DNA of 64,000 bases from Parashewanella curva. Lineage in GTDB: Bacteria; Pseudomonadota; Gammaproteobacteria; Enterobacterales; Shewanellaceae. The stretch is from positions 55,288 through 119,287 of the forward strand of contig NZ_ML014754.1 in assembly GCF_003675895.1 (NCBI RefSeq), given 5' to 3'. Under the pieces are notes generated by a model, which had not been told where the DNA came from, did not search any database, and saw nothing but the letters and a program-made list of their open reading frames with translations. The translations under genes and the position numbers were made by a program. Every line of letters starts with the position of its first letter. Positions within the stretch are counted from its first letter, which is position 1. Positions 18,953 to 28,596 of the stretch are shown here, piece by piece.

Positions 18953-20086
18953 TTAATCTGTAATTAACTGAATCAATTTTTTGTTAACTTTATGGACATC
19001 GTAATTTGCTTGAGCAAACTCAAAACTTTTTTGCCCCATTTTTGAAATAAGTTGAGGATTTTCAATAAATTGGATCATTTTTTGTGCCAAAGCATCCACA
19101 TCCCAAGCAGGAACGATAAAACCGTTAGAGCCATCTAAGACGGTATCTCTACATCCTGGTACATCGGTAGTCACCACAGGCTTTCCCATTGCCATTGCTT
19201 CTTGAGTACTCCTAGGAATACCTTCTCTGTACGAAGGAAGCACAAAGACATCTGAAGTACGAACAAAATCAAGTACATTTGAAACATGTCCCGGATACGA
19301 AACAATACCTTTCTCAATGTATTCATTTAAAACTTCAGGTTTAATGCCCGAAGGGTTTTCTAGATCGAATGCACCCAATACTGTAAATTTGGAACTTGGA
19401 ATAGCTGTTTTTATTTTTCTAGCCGCTTCAAGAAACTCAAATATTCCTTTCTCTTTGAGCAATCGGCCAACAAATAAAAAAGAGACTGGTGAATCTTCAT
19501 TTCTAATTTTAGATGCAGCATTATATTCAATATCAACACCAATTCCACCGAGAATAAAAGCTTTATTTTTACTCAACAAAGATGATTTAGCCAAATCCCT
19601 AGGATCATCATGGTTCAAAAAAATGACTTTTTTGGTCAACGGCAAACTGATCGTATAAAGACAACCTAATGCTATTTGCAAAAAACGTTTTTTAAAGCTA
19701 AATCCATTTTTGTCTTTTGTGTGTGCATAACCAAGACCTTCAATCATAGCAAAACGTTTAGGAACGCCAGCTAGAAATGCTGCTATAGTCCCATAAATCG
19801 AAGGTTTCACAAAAAAGCTTAATACAGTATCTAACCCTAAATCACAAAATTGCTTGTACAACAAGAACGTGTCTTTAATGTCTTTTATTGGGTTCATCCC
19901 GGCACGAGATAGAGAGTATTTTACAGGTATTGCACCTAATGCTGAAATCCGTTTTAAAGAAACGTCATCATAATCAAGAGCGAAAGCATAAACCGTATGT
20001 CCCTGCTTTACTAAAGACTGAATTAGGTCTTTTCTAAAAATCAACAAACCGGGTGAAACACACTGTGAAACAAGAGCAATCTTCAA
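18953..20086 (-). CDS. Family 4 glycosyltransferase
   Basis: The roughly 377-aa GT-B enzyme has the C-terminal donor-binding region [20 protein letters not shown] and the EX7E-type motif [19 protein letters not shown]. The N-terminus [22 protein letters not shown] resembles transferases adding N-acetylated hexosamine or galactose-type sugars to lipid-linked intermediates; the sugar is not predictable. A TTG at 20086 is chosen because GGA lies seven bases upstream and it gives the normal MKIALVS start; a TTG at 20098 lacks a site. It adds one residue of the repeat unit on the inner face of the membrane. Confidence 0.88.
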   Translation of the reverse strand: MKIALVSQCVSPGLLIFRKDLIQSLVKQGHTVYAFALDYDDVSLKRISALGAIPVKYSLSRAGMNPIKDIKDTFLLYKQFCDLGLDTVLSFFVKPSIYGTIAAFLAGVPKRFAMIEGLGYAHTKDKNGFSFKKRFLQIALGCLYTISLPLTKKVIFLNHDDPRDLAKSSLLSKNKAFILGGIGVDIEYNAASKIRNEDSPVSFLFVGRLLKEKGIFEFLEAARKIKTAIPSSKFTVLGAFDLENPSGIKPEVLNEYIEKGIVSYPGHVSNVLDFVRTSDVFVLPSYREGIPRSTQEAMAMGKPVVTTDVPGCRDTVLDGSNGFIVPAWDVDALAQKMIQFIENPQLISKMGQKSFEFAQANYDVHKVNKKLIQLITD

Positions 20087-20118
20087 TTTAAAATCCAAAC
20101 GTTGAAAAAACGGAAAAA

Positions 20119-21231
20119 CTAATTCTTATTTTGAAAATTCAAATTTCTATATAAATCAATCCACTTATCAGCTACCGCATCCAAAGAAAAATGATTAACA
20201 ATATAGTTTCTGGCATTGTTTCCTAAAACTTTTCTTTCTTGCTCAGGCATATCAAGAACGGACTGAATTCCTGCAGCTAGAGCATCAGCATTTTGAATAG
20301 GTACAACAAAACCATTATCGTTAACAAACTCTCGACTACCGCCTGCATTAGTCACCACCACAGGAAGTTCACATGCCATAGCCTCTCCAATCACTAAGGG
20401 CAACCCTTCCCACTCTGACGATAAAACAAAGCAATCGGCAGCTGACATAAGACAATTAATGTCATGTCTAACGCCTAGAAAAGTGACATTTTCTGTTAAA
20501 TTAAGCTCCTCAACCAGTGTATTCAGGCTATCACTGAGCTCACCTTGACCTGCGATAAAAAGCTTTAATTTGTTATTCTTCTCAATCAGAAGCTTGATAG
20601 CTCGAAGCATATTTGGATAATCTTTAGCTTCAGTTAGTCGGCCAACAGCCAGAAGCATCTGATCATCCTGAGATATCCTCAATTCATTGCGAAGAGAAGA
20701 TCTGCTTTCTTTGCAGTAGTGAAATAAATCAGTATTGATACCATTGTAAAAGACTTTAATCTGATCTTTCGGAACTGCTTTTTTTTCAATAAAACTAAGG
20801 GCAGCTTGCTCACTTACATTCGTGGTCAAATCGCTAAGATTATTTGTAACTCTGTATGCTAACATCCTTAGCTTACCACCTTCATTTTGGTTGTGAGCTG
20901 ACGATATTAAAACAGGAGTTTTTGTAAAAAGACGCACGATCCTTGAAAAAATGTTTGCGTGAACCATATGACTATGGACAGCGTCTGGCATAAATTGTCT
21001 AATAATTGTAGACAGCTTGAATAATGCGTTTAACAAGCTGATTGGAGACTTGTTGGCATTTAAATAACAAAGAGATTTCTGAACTTCATTACTCAAGGGG
21101 TAAGCACAATCACCTGTTATACAAGCAACTTTTACAGAATGACCTTTCTTAATTAATGCCTCAGCTAGGTCTAAAATTTGTTTTTCAGCACCACCGATGC
21201 CTAAACCGGTAGCTACAAAAAGGACTCTCAT
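20119..21231 (-). CDS. Family 4 glycosyltransferase
   Basis: The 370-aa GT-B protein opens MRVLFVATGLGIGGAEKQIL, a classic GT4 acceptor-side glycine-rich loop, and has LLAVGRLTEAKDYPNMLRA and SEWEGLPLVIGEAMACELP for donor binding. It overlaps the putative polymerase gene upstream by 4 bp (ATGA), implying translational coupling. Likely builds the polysaccharide repeat unit; linkage and sugar unknown. Confidence 0.92.
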   Translation of the reverse strand: MRVLFVATGLGIGGAEKQILDLAEALIKKGHSVKVACITGDCAYPLSNEVQKSLCYLNANKSPISLLNALFKLSTIIRQFMPDAVHSHMVHANIFSRIVRLFTKTPVLISSAHNQNEGGKLRMLAYRVTNNLSDLTTNVSEQAALSFIEKKAVPKDQIKVFYNGINTDLFHYCKESRSSLRNELRISQDDQMLLAVGRLTEAKDYPNMLRAIKLLIEKNNKLKLFIAGQGELSDSLNTLVEELNLTENVTFLGVRHDINCLMSAADCFVLSSEWEGLPLVIGEAMACELPVVVTNAGGSREFVNDNGFVVPIQNADALAAGIQSVLDMPEQERKVLGNNARNYIVNHFSLDAVADKWIDLYRNLNFQNKN

Positions 21232-22349
21232 TTAATTGACTTTTCACTCCGATGAAACAATGAAATTGATAGAACCAGCCATATTCCAGGGATATAGTAG
21301 TGGTCCATCGCAAAATATAAGAAAAAAATAGATAAAATTGATGTTCTAACTAAAACAAAATTTTTATCCAATCTGAAAAAATGATAAAAAACAAATAATA
21401 AAAATGTAGTCAATCCTAACAAGCCAGATTCAATATACAACTGAAGGTATAAATTAAACAAGCCAAAATCAAAATAATTATAATAAAACGAAGGACCGTG
21501 ACCAAAAAAAACAGAGTCACTTATATAATCTAAAGATTTTATAATCGCATCGTATCTTGTACTATCATGCTGCGAAACATTCACAATCTTTTGAATTAAT
21601 TGTGTGTCTGACATAAAGTACAAACCGACCAAGCCAAATAGAATGATAAAAAAAGAGCTAAAAACAGCTTTCAGCTTCTTAAATTCAATGGGTTTCAATA
21701 AATTTAAAACTAAAAAAGAACTTGCAATGCCAAAAAAAGCAGCACTAGATAGAGTGCTCATAAGTACAAAAACATAGCACAATTTATGCTTAAACTTATT
21801 ATAAAGAATTGGAAGTATACTTAACAAGTAAATAGCTAAATGACTAGGTTCATTGAAAGTAGAGCGCATTCTAGGAAGATGCATTGTTGTTCCAACATTT
21901 TGATCATGATTAAGAAAATTTGCATAAGCAGAATAACCATAGATAAAATAAAATGAAAGTTCGACCACACCAATCATTGCAATCAAATAAAAACCATAAA
22001 CAATATATCTACAAAAATCTTTCCAGCCAATTAATAAAACTGACAAATAAATAGCAACATAATAGGTAAAAAAAGAAATAATATAATAGAGTATATGATT
22101 CAGAGACTTTTCTGGAAATTCAACGACCGTAAAATTCAACACCCCAGAAAACGAATACAAACAAAGAAATATAAGAAACAACAATATAGAAAATAAAAAA
22201 TCACGTTTGACTGGAACTTTTTTAAAAAGAGAAATAACTAAAATAAACAATGCAAGATAAAAAGATAGTGCGATACCCTTAATTCCAATTCTCGGAACAT
22301 CAAAAAAAGGTATGCTTAATACATACAAAGCAACGATTAGTCGAGACAT
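21228..22349 (-). CDS. wzy: Putative polysaccharide polymerase (Wzy-like)
   Basis: The 373-aa protein is almost wholly hydrophobic with about ten predicted membrane spans and very high AT content. It resembles O-antigen/polysaccharide polymerases, which are diverse and recognised mainly by topology and a large periplasmic loop; a stretch MHLPRMRSTFNEPSHLAIYL and a loop around STRYDAIIKSLDYISDS fit the Wzy_C/O-antigen ligase pattern. A Wzx flippase and Wzz are in the same operon, so a polymerase is expected and no other candidate exists. Overlaps neighbours by 1 and 4 bp. Confidence 0.8.
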   Translation of the reverse strand: MSRLIVALYVLSIPFFDVPRIGIKGIALSFYLALFILVISLFKKVPVKRDFLFSILLFLIFLCLYSFSGVLNFTVVEFPEKSLNHILYYIISFFTYYVAIYLSVLLIGWKDFCRYIVYGFYLIAMIGVVELSFYFIYGYSAYANFLNHDQNVGTTMHLPRMRSTFNEPSHLAIYLLSILPILYNKFKHKLCYVFVLMSTLSSAAFFGIASSFLVLNLLKPIEFKKLKAVFSSFFIILFGLVGLYFMSDTQLIQKIVNVSQHDSTRYDAIIKSLDYISDSVFFGHGPSFYYNYFDFGLFNLYLQLYIESGLLGLTTFLLFVFYHFFRLDKNFVLVRTSILSIFFLYFAMDHYYIPGIWLVLSISLFHRSEKSIK

Positions 22350-23434
22350 TACTTATGACTCTCAATAATAGATATCCATGAATCTAGATTTTGAGAGTTT
22401 CGATACATTAGTGATGAAGATGAAACAGAGCTGTAATTCCATGAATAGTTTAAAGACTCTTGAATGAACTCTGTTAAAGAATCTTTGGAGGATACCAAAA
22501 AACCATTCTCAATGTGAATGATTTCTGAAGGCCCACTGGAACAATCAACCGAAACAACCGGAGTCCCCAATGTAATAGATTCTATTAACGCATTAGGAAA
22601 TCCTTCATATAAACTGGTTAAAAGCGTCATTCTTGCTTTTAAATAATAAGGAATAATATCTGACTGAAAACCCTCAAAGTCAACACTATCAGACACTTTT
22701 AACTCAGTAGCCAACTGTTTCAATTGAGGCTCTAACGAACCTTCACCTACGATTTTTAAACGCAGATCAGGATATTTTTTAATAACTAAAGAAAACGCAT
22801 CAATCGCACGATGAAACGCTTTTTGTTCTTCAAGTCTACCGACACAAAGGATATAGTTATCCTTACTAATTGAGCTAAAATCAGTGTTCTCAGCAAAGTC
22901 TTCTATTTGCTTGTTTACAGGATTGTAAATTACTGATGTTTTCCCCTCTAATGCTGGAATGTGCATTATAAGATCTTCTTGCATTGCTTTACACTGATTA
23001 ACAACATGATCAGCTTTGCAATAAAACCAAGCAATCATTTTTTTCTTCCACCAACTAAAATCACGACTCTTTGTATTCTGTGAGATTGTATTGATATTCC
23101 GAGCAATAATTTTGCAATGGCCTTTCAAAGTAGCTCTTACTAAAACCGATATAACTGTTAACTCATAATTGAAAACTAATAAAAACTTCACATTATTTTC
23201 AGCTAAATACTGTCTGAGTTTAAAGAAAACGTTTCGAGCCCGATCTACACCTAATGAAACAACGTTTACACTTTCTATAACTTTATGTTTCAATTGGGCA
23301 TTCTCAAGGTTCAATACCAACAGGGTAACATCGTACCCTCTATCAGAAAGCCCATTCGCTAGATTTACACATACACCTTCGGCTCCACCACCTGATAGTG
23401 AAGAGACAAATAAAGTGACTTTATTGTCTATCAT
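22349..23434 (-). CDS. Family 4 glycosyltransferase (tandem duplicate a)
   Basis: The 361-aa GT-B protein starts with LFVSSLSGGGAEGVCVNLAN and has ILCVGRLEEQKAFHRAIDAF and SLYEGFPNALIESITLGTP. It is clearly paralogous to the next gene (23475-24572) along its whole length, sharing DIIPYY, LLTS-EGFPN and GPSEII blocks. It ends in a TAATG overlap with the wzy start. Probably adds a similar sugar or linkage to its paralogue. Confidence 0.92.
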   Translation of the reverse strand: MIDNKVTLFVSSLSGGGAEGVCVNLANGLSDRGYDVTLLVLNLENAQLKHKVIESVNVVSLGVDRARNVFFKLRQYLAENNVKFLLVFNYELTVISVLVRATLKGHCKIIARNINTISQNTKSRDFSWWKKKMIAWFYCKADHVVNQCKAMQEDLIMHIPALEGKTSVIYNPVNKQIEDFAENTDFSSISKDNYILCVGRLEEQKAFHRAIDAFSLVIKKYPDLRLKIVGEGSLEPQLKQLATELKVSDSVDFEGFQSDIIPYYLKARMTLLTSLYEGFPNALIESITLGTPVVSVDCSSGPSEIIHIENGFLVSSKDSLTEFIQESLNYSWNYSSVSSSSLMYRNSQNLDSWISIIESHK

Positions 23435-23474
23435 TGATATCTAAACCTTTTAATAAATTTTCAATAAACCGCTA

Positions 23475-24572
23475 TTAGAAATATCTGTTTAAAATTTGCT
23501 CATATTGATTAAAAACACTATGGCTATAGAAGCGTTCAGAAGAAGCAACGACTTGCTCTAAACTCCACTCCTTTAAAAGCGCTTTGATTAATGATTTTTC
23601 GAGCTCTTCCATATTTCGATTTTCAACAAGGAAGCCATTGATATCATCAGAAATAATTTCTGATGGCCCACTAGGACAATCATACGAAACAACTGGCGTA
23701 CCTAGTGCTATAGACTCAAGCAATACATTAGGAAAGCCTTCAAATTTAGACGTTAAGAGTGTCAACTTTGCGTTCTCATAGTATGGAATGATGTCAGATT
23801 GAAAACCGTCAAAATCAATCTTATCCGATACCCCTAAAGAAAGTGCACACGCCTTTAAATCATTTTCAAGTTCACCTTCCCCAATAATTTTCAAACGCAG
23901 ATTCGAAAACTGCAAAGAAATTTTTGCAAACACCTCTATAGCTACATGAAAAGCTTTTTGATCGTCCAAACGGCCTACACATAGAATATAGTCTTGTGTT
24001 CGACTCTCTATTTCTAGAGTGATTTTACTTTTAGATTCTATCGCTATACGTAAAGGGTTATATATGTAATCAGTTTTAGATTTCACCTTAGGAAACAAGC
24101 GAATAAGGTCTAACTTCATTGCTTCACATTGGTTAATGATTAAATCGCAGTTTTGATAGAAACGTTTCACCGTTTTCATTTTCCAACCTGGAAAATTAAT
24201 CAAAACTTGAGAAAACGTATTCATATTACGGTTAATGACCGTGATTTTTTTAAAGAAATAATCTCGGGCAATCACCAATAACATTGCACTGATATAGTCA
24301 AAAGAAAAATAAATTTTGTTATCAGTGGATGAAATAATACGCAACAGTTTAGGTACAGCTCGAACAGTGCTATCTACATTCAAGTTGATAACATTGATTT
24401 TTGGCGAAACAAGAGACAAGTATTTTTCGTTTTTCAAACTAAAAACAACAAGATCAACTTGCCATTCCCTTTCAACTAAGTAGTTCGCGAGGCTGACACA
24501 AACAGCCTCAGCTCCACCGCCACTTAACGAGCAGATAGTTAACGTAATGCTTTTTTTACTTAACTTACTCAC
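23475..24572 (-). CDS. Family 4 glycosyltransferase (tandem duplicate b)
   Basis: The 365-aa GT-B protein parallels its neighbour: LTICSLSGGGAEAVCVSLAN, ILCVGRLDDQKAFHVAIEVF, SKFEGFPNVLLESIALGTP, GPSEIISDDINGF. It lies 40 bp upstream of duplicate a in transcription order. The conserved donor-side motifs and diverged N-terminal half suggest the same nucleotide sugar but different acceptors; that is inference. Confidence 0.92.
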   Translation of the reverse strand: MSKLSKKSITLTICSLSGGGAEAVCVSLANYLVEREWQVDLVVFSLKNEKYLSLVSPKINVINLNVDSTVRAVPKLLRIISSTDNKIYFSFDYISAMLLVIARDYFFKKITVINRNMNTFSQVLINFPGWKMKTVKRFYQNCDLIINQCEAMKLDLIRLFPKVKSKTDYIYNPLRIAIESKSKITLEIESRTQDYILCVGRLDDQKAFHVAIEVFAKISLQFSNLRLKIIGEGELENDLKACALSLGVSDKIDFDGFQSDIIPYYENAKLTLLTSKFEGFPNVLLESIALGTPVVSYDCPSGPSEIISDDINGFLVENRNMEELEKSLIKALLKEWSLEQVVASSERFYSHSVFNQYEQILNRYF

Positions 24573-24625
24573 TAAAAACCTTAATATCTTAATGCAAAAG
24601 AAAAATTATAAATTAGACAAAGATC

Positions 24626-25597
24626 TTAAAGATTAATCTTTAGCTTATTACCGTAGAATTCATCAAATTTCTCAGGAATAATCATGTCAAAGCCACTACT
24701 ATGCTGCATCGTGAACTCTCCAAAGAAGATTTCATCATCACATAAATATAAATCTACTCGTATATATTCAAAATCTTCTGATAGCTTCTCTGCAATAGCG
24801 ATCATATCGTCAAGTCTATTTGGTTTTTCTACCTCAGGGCCTTCAAAAACTTTTTCATTTCCTAATTTAGTCCATGTAAAAGGGGCTAACGTCCAGTCTG
24901 GATAATAGATTTTTCGATAATTTAAATTTTCTCTATCTGCAGAAACATAAATAAATTCAACCTTTCCTTTAAAACAATGAAATTTTAAATCATTAGGGAT
25001 ATTGCCATTTCTATCTTGCAACAATTTCTCTGCTAATGATTTTTTTACAATATTCTTATATTGCCATTCTTTAGTTAGAAGATAATGGTTACATTTGAAT
25101 CTTTCGCGAAGAAACAAGTTGATGTATTTATTGTTGTACTCGACTACTGAATCGAAATCATTTAATGATATCTTAGGCTCGCTGATCCCCTTTACATTAC
25201 TAAGAGCCTGATGTTTATTTTTAATAATTAGGCCACCTGAGCTATCATGATTAGATTTAACAATTAAAGGGAAATCGCTATCATCAATTAATTTAATGTC
25301 AACAACATCATGACTCCCAAGAGTAAACACACTTGGTATAACAATATTAGTAAGTCCTTTATTAGCAATATACTCTTTTACAAGAGCCTTATCAGTGATC
25401 ATCGTATAGACAGGGTTTCTATCGTAGAGCTTAATATATTGAAGTTTTTCATTTAATGTTTTAGGTGACCTTAAATTTAGTTTTTTCTTAGTCAATTTAT
25501 AATACATAAACTTAAGGTACACTGAGTCTAAAGCCCTAATACCAGAAGTCGCTTCCAATATAGAATAAACTACTTTTTTTAAAACACGTTTAATCAC
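24626..25597 (-). CDS. ATP-grasp TupA-like protein
   Basis: The 323-aa protein matches the TupA-like ATP-grasp type found in polysaccharide loci: an N-terminal LRSPKTLNEKLQYIKLYDRN, the nucleotide-binding FPLIVKSNHDSSGGLIIKN, and a C-terminal metal-binding EYIRVDLYLCDDEIFFGEFT. TupA was named for teichuronopeptide synthesis, joining peptide to polyglucuronate; ATP-grasp enzymes generally make C-N bonds to carboxylates. Many relatives are loosely annotated as glycosyltransferases. In this locus, which makes uronic acids and carries an amino-alcohol cassette, an amide ligase role is attractive but unproven. Confidence 0.85.
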   Translation of the reverse strand: MIKRVLKKVVYSILEATSGIRALDSVYLKFMYYKLTKKKLNLRSPKTLNEKLQYIKLYDRNPVYTMITDKALVKEYIANKGLTNIVIPSVFTLGSHDVVDIKLIDDSDFPLIVKSNHDSSGGLIIKNKHQALSNVKGISEPKISLNDFDSVVEYNNKYINLFLRERFKCNHYLLTKEWQYKNIVKKSLAEKLLQDRNGNIPNDLKFHCFKGKVEFIYVSADRENLNYRKIYYPDWTLAPFTWTKLGNEKVFEGPEVEKPNRLDDMIAIAEKLSEDFEYIRVDLYLCDDEIFFGEFTMQHSSGFDMIIPEKFDEFYGNKLKINL

Positions 25598-25626
25598 AAC
25601 AATCCTTTAAATCCAAAAATATAAAA

Positions 25627-26865
25627 TTATTTAATAACATGCCTGTTATAGTTCAACAAGAAATAAACAGAATGAAATGCCAACATTAATACCCAAGACC
25701 ATGCAAGCCCATAAGCTCCAAACAAATGAATCAAGGGTATCGCAAGCAAAAAGTTGACTATTACTGTCACTTTCAGTATGTGTGTGACAATCTCACTTTT
25801 TCCTGCAGCGATGAGCACATAAGTATAAAGAGGTCCCACTTGAAAAAATACTAATGAAATTGAAAGTATTTTCAGAATATTCACGACTTCCGGATTCATA
25901 TCTCCTGAAAATAAGAAAATAATCTGTTTACTCAAAAAATAGAAACCAAGAGAAGATGCAACTGAAAGTAATCCGACGCCTATATTGATTTTACGTAAAA
26001 AAATAAAAAACTCTGATTTTTTTTGAGTGAAAAGTCTAGATAAGTAAGGGAATGATGCTTGATAGATAGGTGAAAATAAGGCTGAAAGCGTTTGGACAAT
26101 ACGATCTGCAATAGAGTAATACCCAACAATCGTATTATTTGTCATAAACCCTAACAATAAAACATTCCCATTAACATATATATTGGTGTAAATACGACTT
26201 AAAAAAATATTCCACCCTGTAACAAATTGCTCTTCTATAGTTTTATATCCTTGTAGTTTATAGCTTATTCCAAATTTAGAATGGGCAATATATAATGAGA
26301 TCACAGAAGAAAGAGTCACCCCAATGGATGTTATAATCGGCACATAATGAAAATCTTCAGGCTTATTTACAAAAATAAAAATACATATAGTACTGAGCGC
26401 TCTAGATAGTACATTCAGATTTGTAACATACTTCATTTCTTCTAAGCCCTGAAACAGCCATACAGGAAATAAAACTTGAGCCAAAACTGTTCCAAAAGTA
26501 AAGAAATATATGAGACTATTTTCAGAATATTTGGGTATAAAAGCAGTAAGCAAGGAAAGTATTAAAAAGCAGATTACTAACAGTAACAATTTAACCGTCA
26601 AGACTGAACTAAATATTTCTTCTATCTTTATTTTATCGTTTCTATTTAATGAGATTTCTTTGGTTGCAGACAGGTTAAATCCATAATCAGTGATTAATAA
26701 AAAATATGAAACCGTTGCAGTAGCAAAAGCTAATAAACCAAAATCATCTACATCTAAAATACGAATTAGATAAGGTAAGGTAATTAAAGGAAACACATAT
26801 CCAGCCCCTTGTAATAGGGTTAAATACAACGTATTTTTTAATACAACTTTTTTATCTTTATCCAC
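25627..26865 (-). CDS. wzx: Polysaccharide flippase
   Basis: The 412-aa protein is a MOP-superfamily transporter with about 12 membrane helices. The N-terminal LQGAGYVFPLITLPYLIRIL and DDFGLLAFATATVSYFLLI are typical of Wzx flippases that move undecaprenyl-linked repeat units to the periplasm. It pairs functionally with Wzy and Wzz encoded in the same operon. Confidence 0.92.
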   Translation of the reverse strand: MDKDKKVVLKNTLYLTLLQGAGYVFPLITLPYLIRILDVDDFGLLAFATATVSYFLLITDYGFNLSATKEISLNRNDKIKIEEIFSSVLTVKLLLLVICFLILSLLTAFIPKYSENSLIYFFTFGTVLAQVLFPVWLFQGLEEMKYVTNLNVLSRALSTICIFIFVNKPEDFHYVPIITSIGVTLSSVISLYIAHSKFGISYKLQGYKTIEEQFVTGWNIFLSRIYTNIYVNGNVLLLGFMTNNTIVGYYSIADRIVQTLSALFSPIYQASFPYLSRLFTQKKSEFFIFLRKINIGVGLLSVASSLGFYFLSKQIIFLFSGDMNPEVVNILKILSISLVFFQVGPLYTYVLIAAGKSEIVTHILKVTVIVNFLLAIPLIHLFGAYGLAWSWVLMLAFHSVYFLLNYNRHVIK

Positions 26866-26934
26866 TTTATTTAAATTACCTAAAAGGGATCAAAAAAGCT
26901 AGAGAAAACATTGCACTTTCTCTAGCTACAATAG

Positions 26935-27399
26935 TTACGAGAATTGCTTTATCCACGCATAGTCATAATATTCAATATCTGAATTACTGTTAGCAAAGTT
27001 TATGACTTCTTGATAATACTTTATCTCACCATTTTCATGATTATAACTAAGGTCATCAAAATATTTTATTGAGTATCCTTCTGAGAGATATCTTTTAAGA
27101 TAATCGACTTTATCATTCGCCCTATCAACTAAAATTGTTTGATAATTCAATTTAAATCCAAGTACAAATCTCAACCAAAACCTGGTAACAGGCTTATAAT
27201 AATATGTTCTTGCAGAAAGAAAAAGCACTTCAACACTAGAGTCCTCTTGTTTAATCAGATCATATATTTTACTTACAACATTTCTTTTAGGCTTAAGCTT
27301 TAAATAATTTAAAACAAGTGGAATTTTTCTATCAACTAATGTCGGCCAAGTTTCTGCTATTGTGTTGTCGATATCTATAATAAAAATTGATTTTTGCAT
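26935..27399 (-). CDS. HAD-superfamily phosphatase-like protein
   Basis: The 154-aa protein carries all four HAD motifs: DIDNT (D9, D11), LSART (motif II serine), a lysine in VDYLKRYL, and FDDLSYNHE (motif IV). It has no large cap, so it should accept a bulky or small exposed phosphate ester. It starts 2 bp after the PLP-enzyme stop. In Campylobacter capsule loci a HAD phosphatase works with PLP enzymes making ethanolamine or serinol phosphate; the same role is proposed here by analogy. Confidence 0.85.
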   Translation of the reverse strand: MQKSIFIIDIDNTIAETWPTLVDRKIPLVLNYLKLKPKRNVVSKIYDLIKQEDSSVEVLFLSARTYYYKPVTRFWLRFVLGFKLNYQTILVDRANDKVDYLKRYLSEGYSIKYFDDLSYNHENGEIKYYQEVINFANSNSDIEYYDYAWIKQFS

Positions 27400-27401
27400 A
27401 G

Positions 27402-28595
27402 TTAATCAAGCAATTTTTTAAAATCTGATAATGTATCTGAAATAGCCTTAACGACAAGCTTATTTTCATCTGGTCTTCGTGTGGCGACACGAATATAATT
27501 ACCATCAAGACCTACTTTATCATTAGCGCCTCTGACTAAAACATTATATCTTATCAGCATAACGTAACAGAATACTTGAGGATCTATATTATCTGGTAGC
27601 TCAATTAAATAAAAGTTCGTATTTGTAGGGAGTACTTTAACATCATCAATATTATTTAGTAATATACCAAGCTCTTTTATGTCATCTATATGCTGCTTGC
27701 GACAAGCTTCATATTGCATCATATAATCATTTGCAGATAATAAATCTACAAAGTGCTCAGCAAAGCCACTCACATTCCATAACTTACCATGAGCCAAAGT
27801 ACGATTGATAGTAGATTCATCTGCAAGCATATAGCCTAAACGCAAACCAGCTATGCCAAAGTCTTTGGAAAGGCTCTTGACAATAATAACATTATCGTAG
27901 TTTTCAAAGAAATAATTATGTGAAGCATCTTGATAAGAATTAAATCCATCTTTGAGATGTATAAAGCTTTCATCAATGATCACTTTAACATCCTTTCTTT
28001 TACAGGCCTGAATAATTTCTTCAAGTTTATCAAACTGAGTATATTGAGCATCGGGATTATTAGGATTAATTACAACAAGAGCTTCAGCTTCATCTAACAT
28101 ACCTTCTATGTCACTGAGCTCAAGCTGATAGTTATTCGACTTTTTTAAATAATTGAGTAATAATCTTTCCTTTTCCTCACAAAACTCATAGTAACTGGAA
28201 AAAGTAGGCAAATTAACAATAATTTTACCTTGAATAACCTCTTTTAGTAGTAGCTCAATGATTTCAATTGCACCATTACCAACAAATACATTTTTTTCAT
28301 TAACAGAGAGAACGTTTGATAACTTTTTTGAAATGCTATGATTTTGTGATGGGTAATTTTCAATATACCCTCTACAAGCATCTGAACTCATTAACTTGTT
28401 AAGCTCACGTAAATATAAATCTGTTCCATAAGGATTAGATAAAAAGCACGCATCAACCAAAATATTTTTAGGCGATAGTATCTGGTCAATTTCTGATGGG
28501 CTTGGTGAATGTGTTCCAGATTCTTTTTTTAACTCTAATAATTTTTCTAAAGTTATTCTTTCTTGTTCATTTAAACTTTCAAAAAGTTTACTCAT
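27402..28595 (-). CDS. PLP-dependent aminotransferase/decarboxylase (HisC/CobD-like fold)
   Basis: The 397-aa fold-type I enzyme has the PLP lysine in SLSKDFGIAGLRLGY (K244), the PLP-ring aspartate in VIIDES (D208), and NPNNPDA. SNPYGTDLYLREL near residue 53 matches the substrate-side entry of HisC/CobD proteins, after an N-terminal extension of about 45 residues. Relatives include histidinol-phosphate aminotransferase, threonine-phosphate decarboxylase and the capsule enzymes making ethanolamine phosphate or serinol phosphate. Its position between a putative serine kinase (1 bp upstream) and a HAD phosphatase (2 bp downstream) favours a phosphoserine decarboxylase or amino-alcohol phosphate role; not histidine biosynthesis. 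Confidence 0.85.
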   Translation of the reverse strand: MSKLFESLNEQERITLEKLLELKKESGTHSPSPSEIDQILSPKNILVDACFLSNPYGTDLYLRELNKLMSSDACRGYIENYPSQNHSISKKLSNVLSVNEKNVFVGNGAIEIIELLLKEVIQGKIIVNLPTFSSYYEFCEEKERLLLNYLKKSNNYQLELSDIEGMLDEAEALVVINPNNPDAQYTQFDKLEEIIQACKRKDVKVIIDESFIHLKDGFNSYQDASHNYFFENYDNVIIVKSLSKDFGIAGLRLGYMLADESTINRTLAHGKLWNVSGFAEHFVDLLSANDYMMQYEACRKQHIDDIKELGILLNNIDDVKVLPTNTNFYLIELPDNIDPQVFCYVMLIRYNVLVRGANDKVGLDGNYIRVATRRPDENKLVVKAISDTLSDFKKLLD

Positions 28596-28596
28596 A

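Noticed and set aside
27402-28595. Histidinol-phosphate aminotransferase of histidine biosynthesis
   Set aside because: There are no other his genes, the protein has an unusual N-terminal extension, and it is coupled to a kinase-like and a phosphatase gene in a polysaccharide operon.
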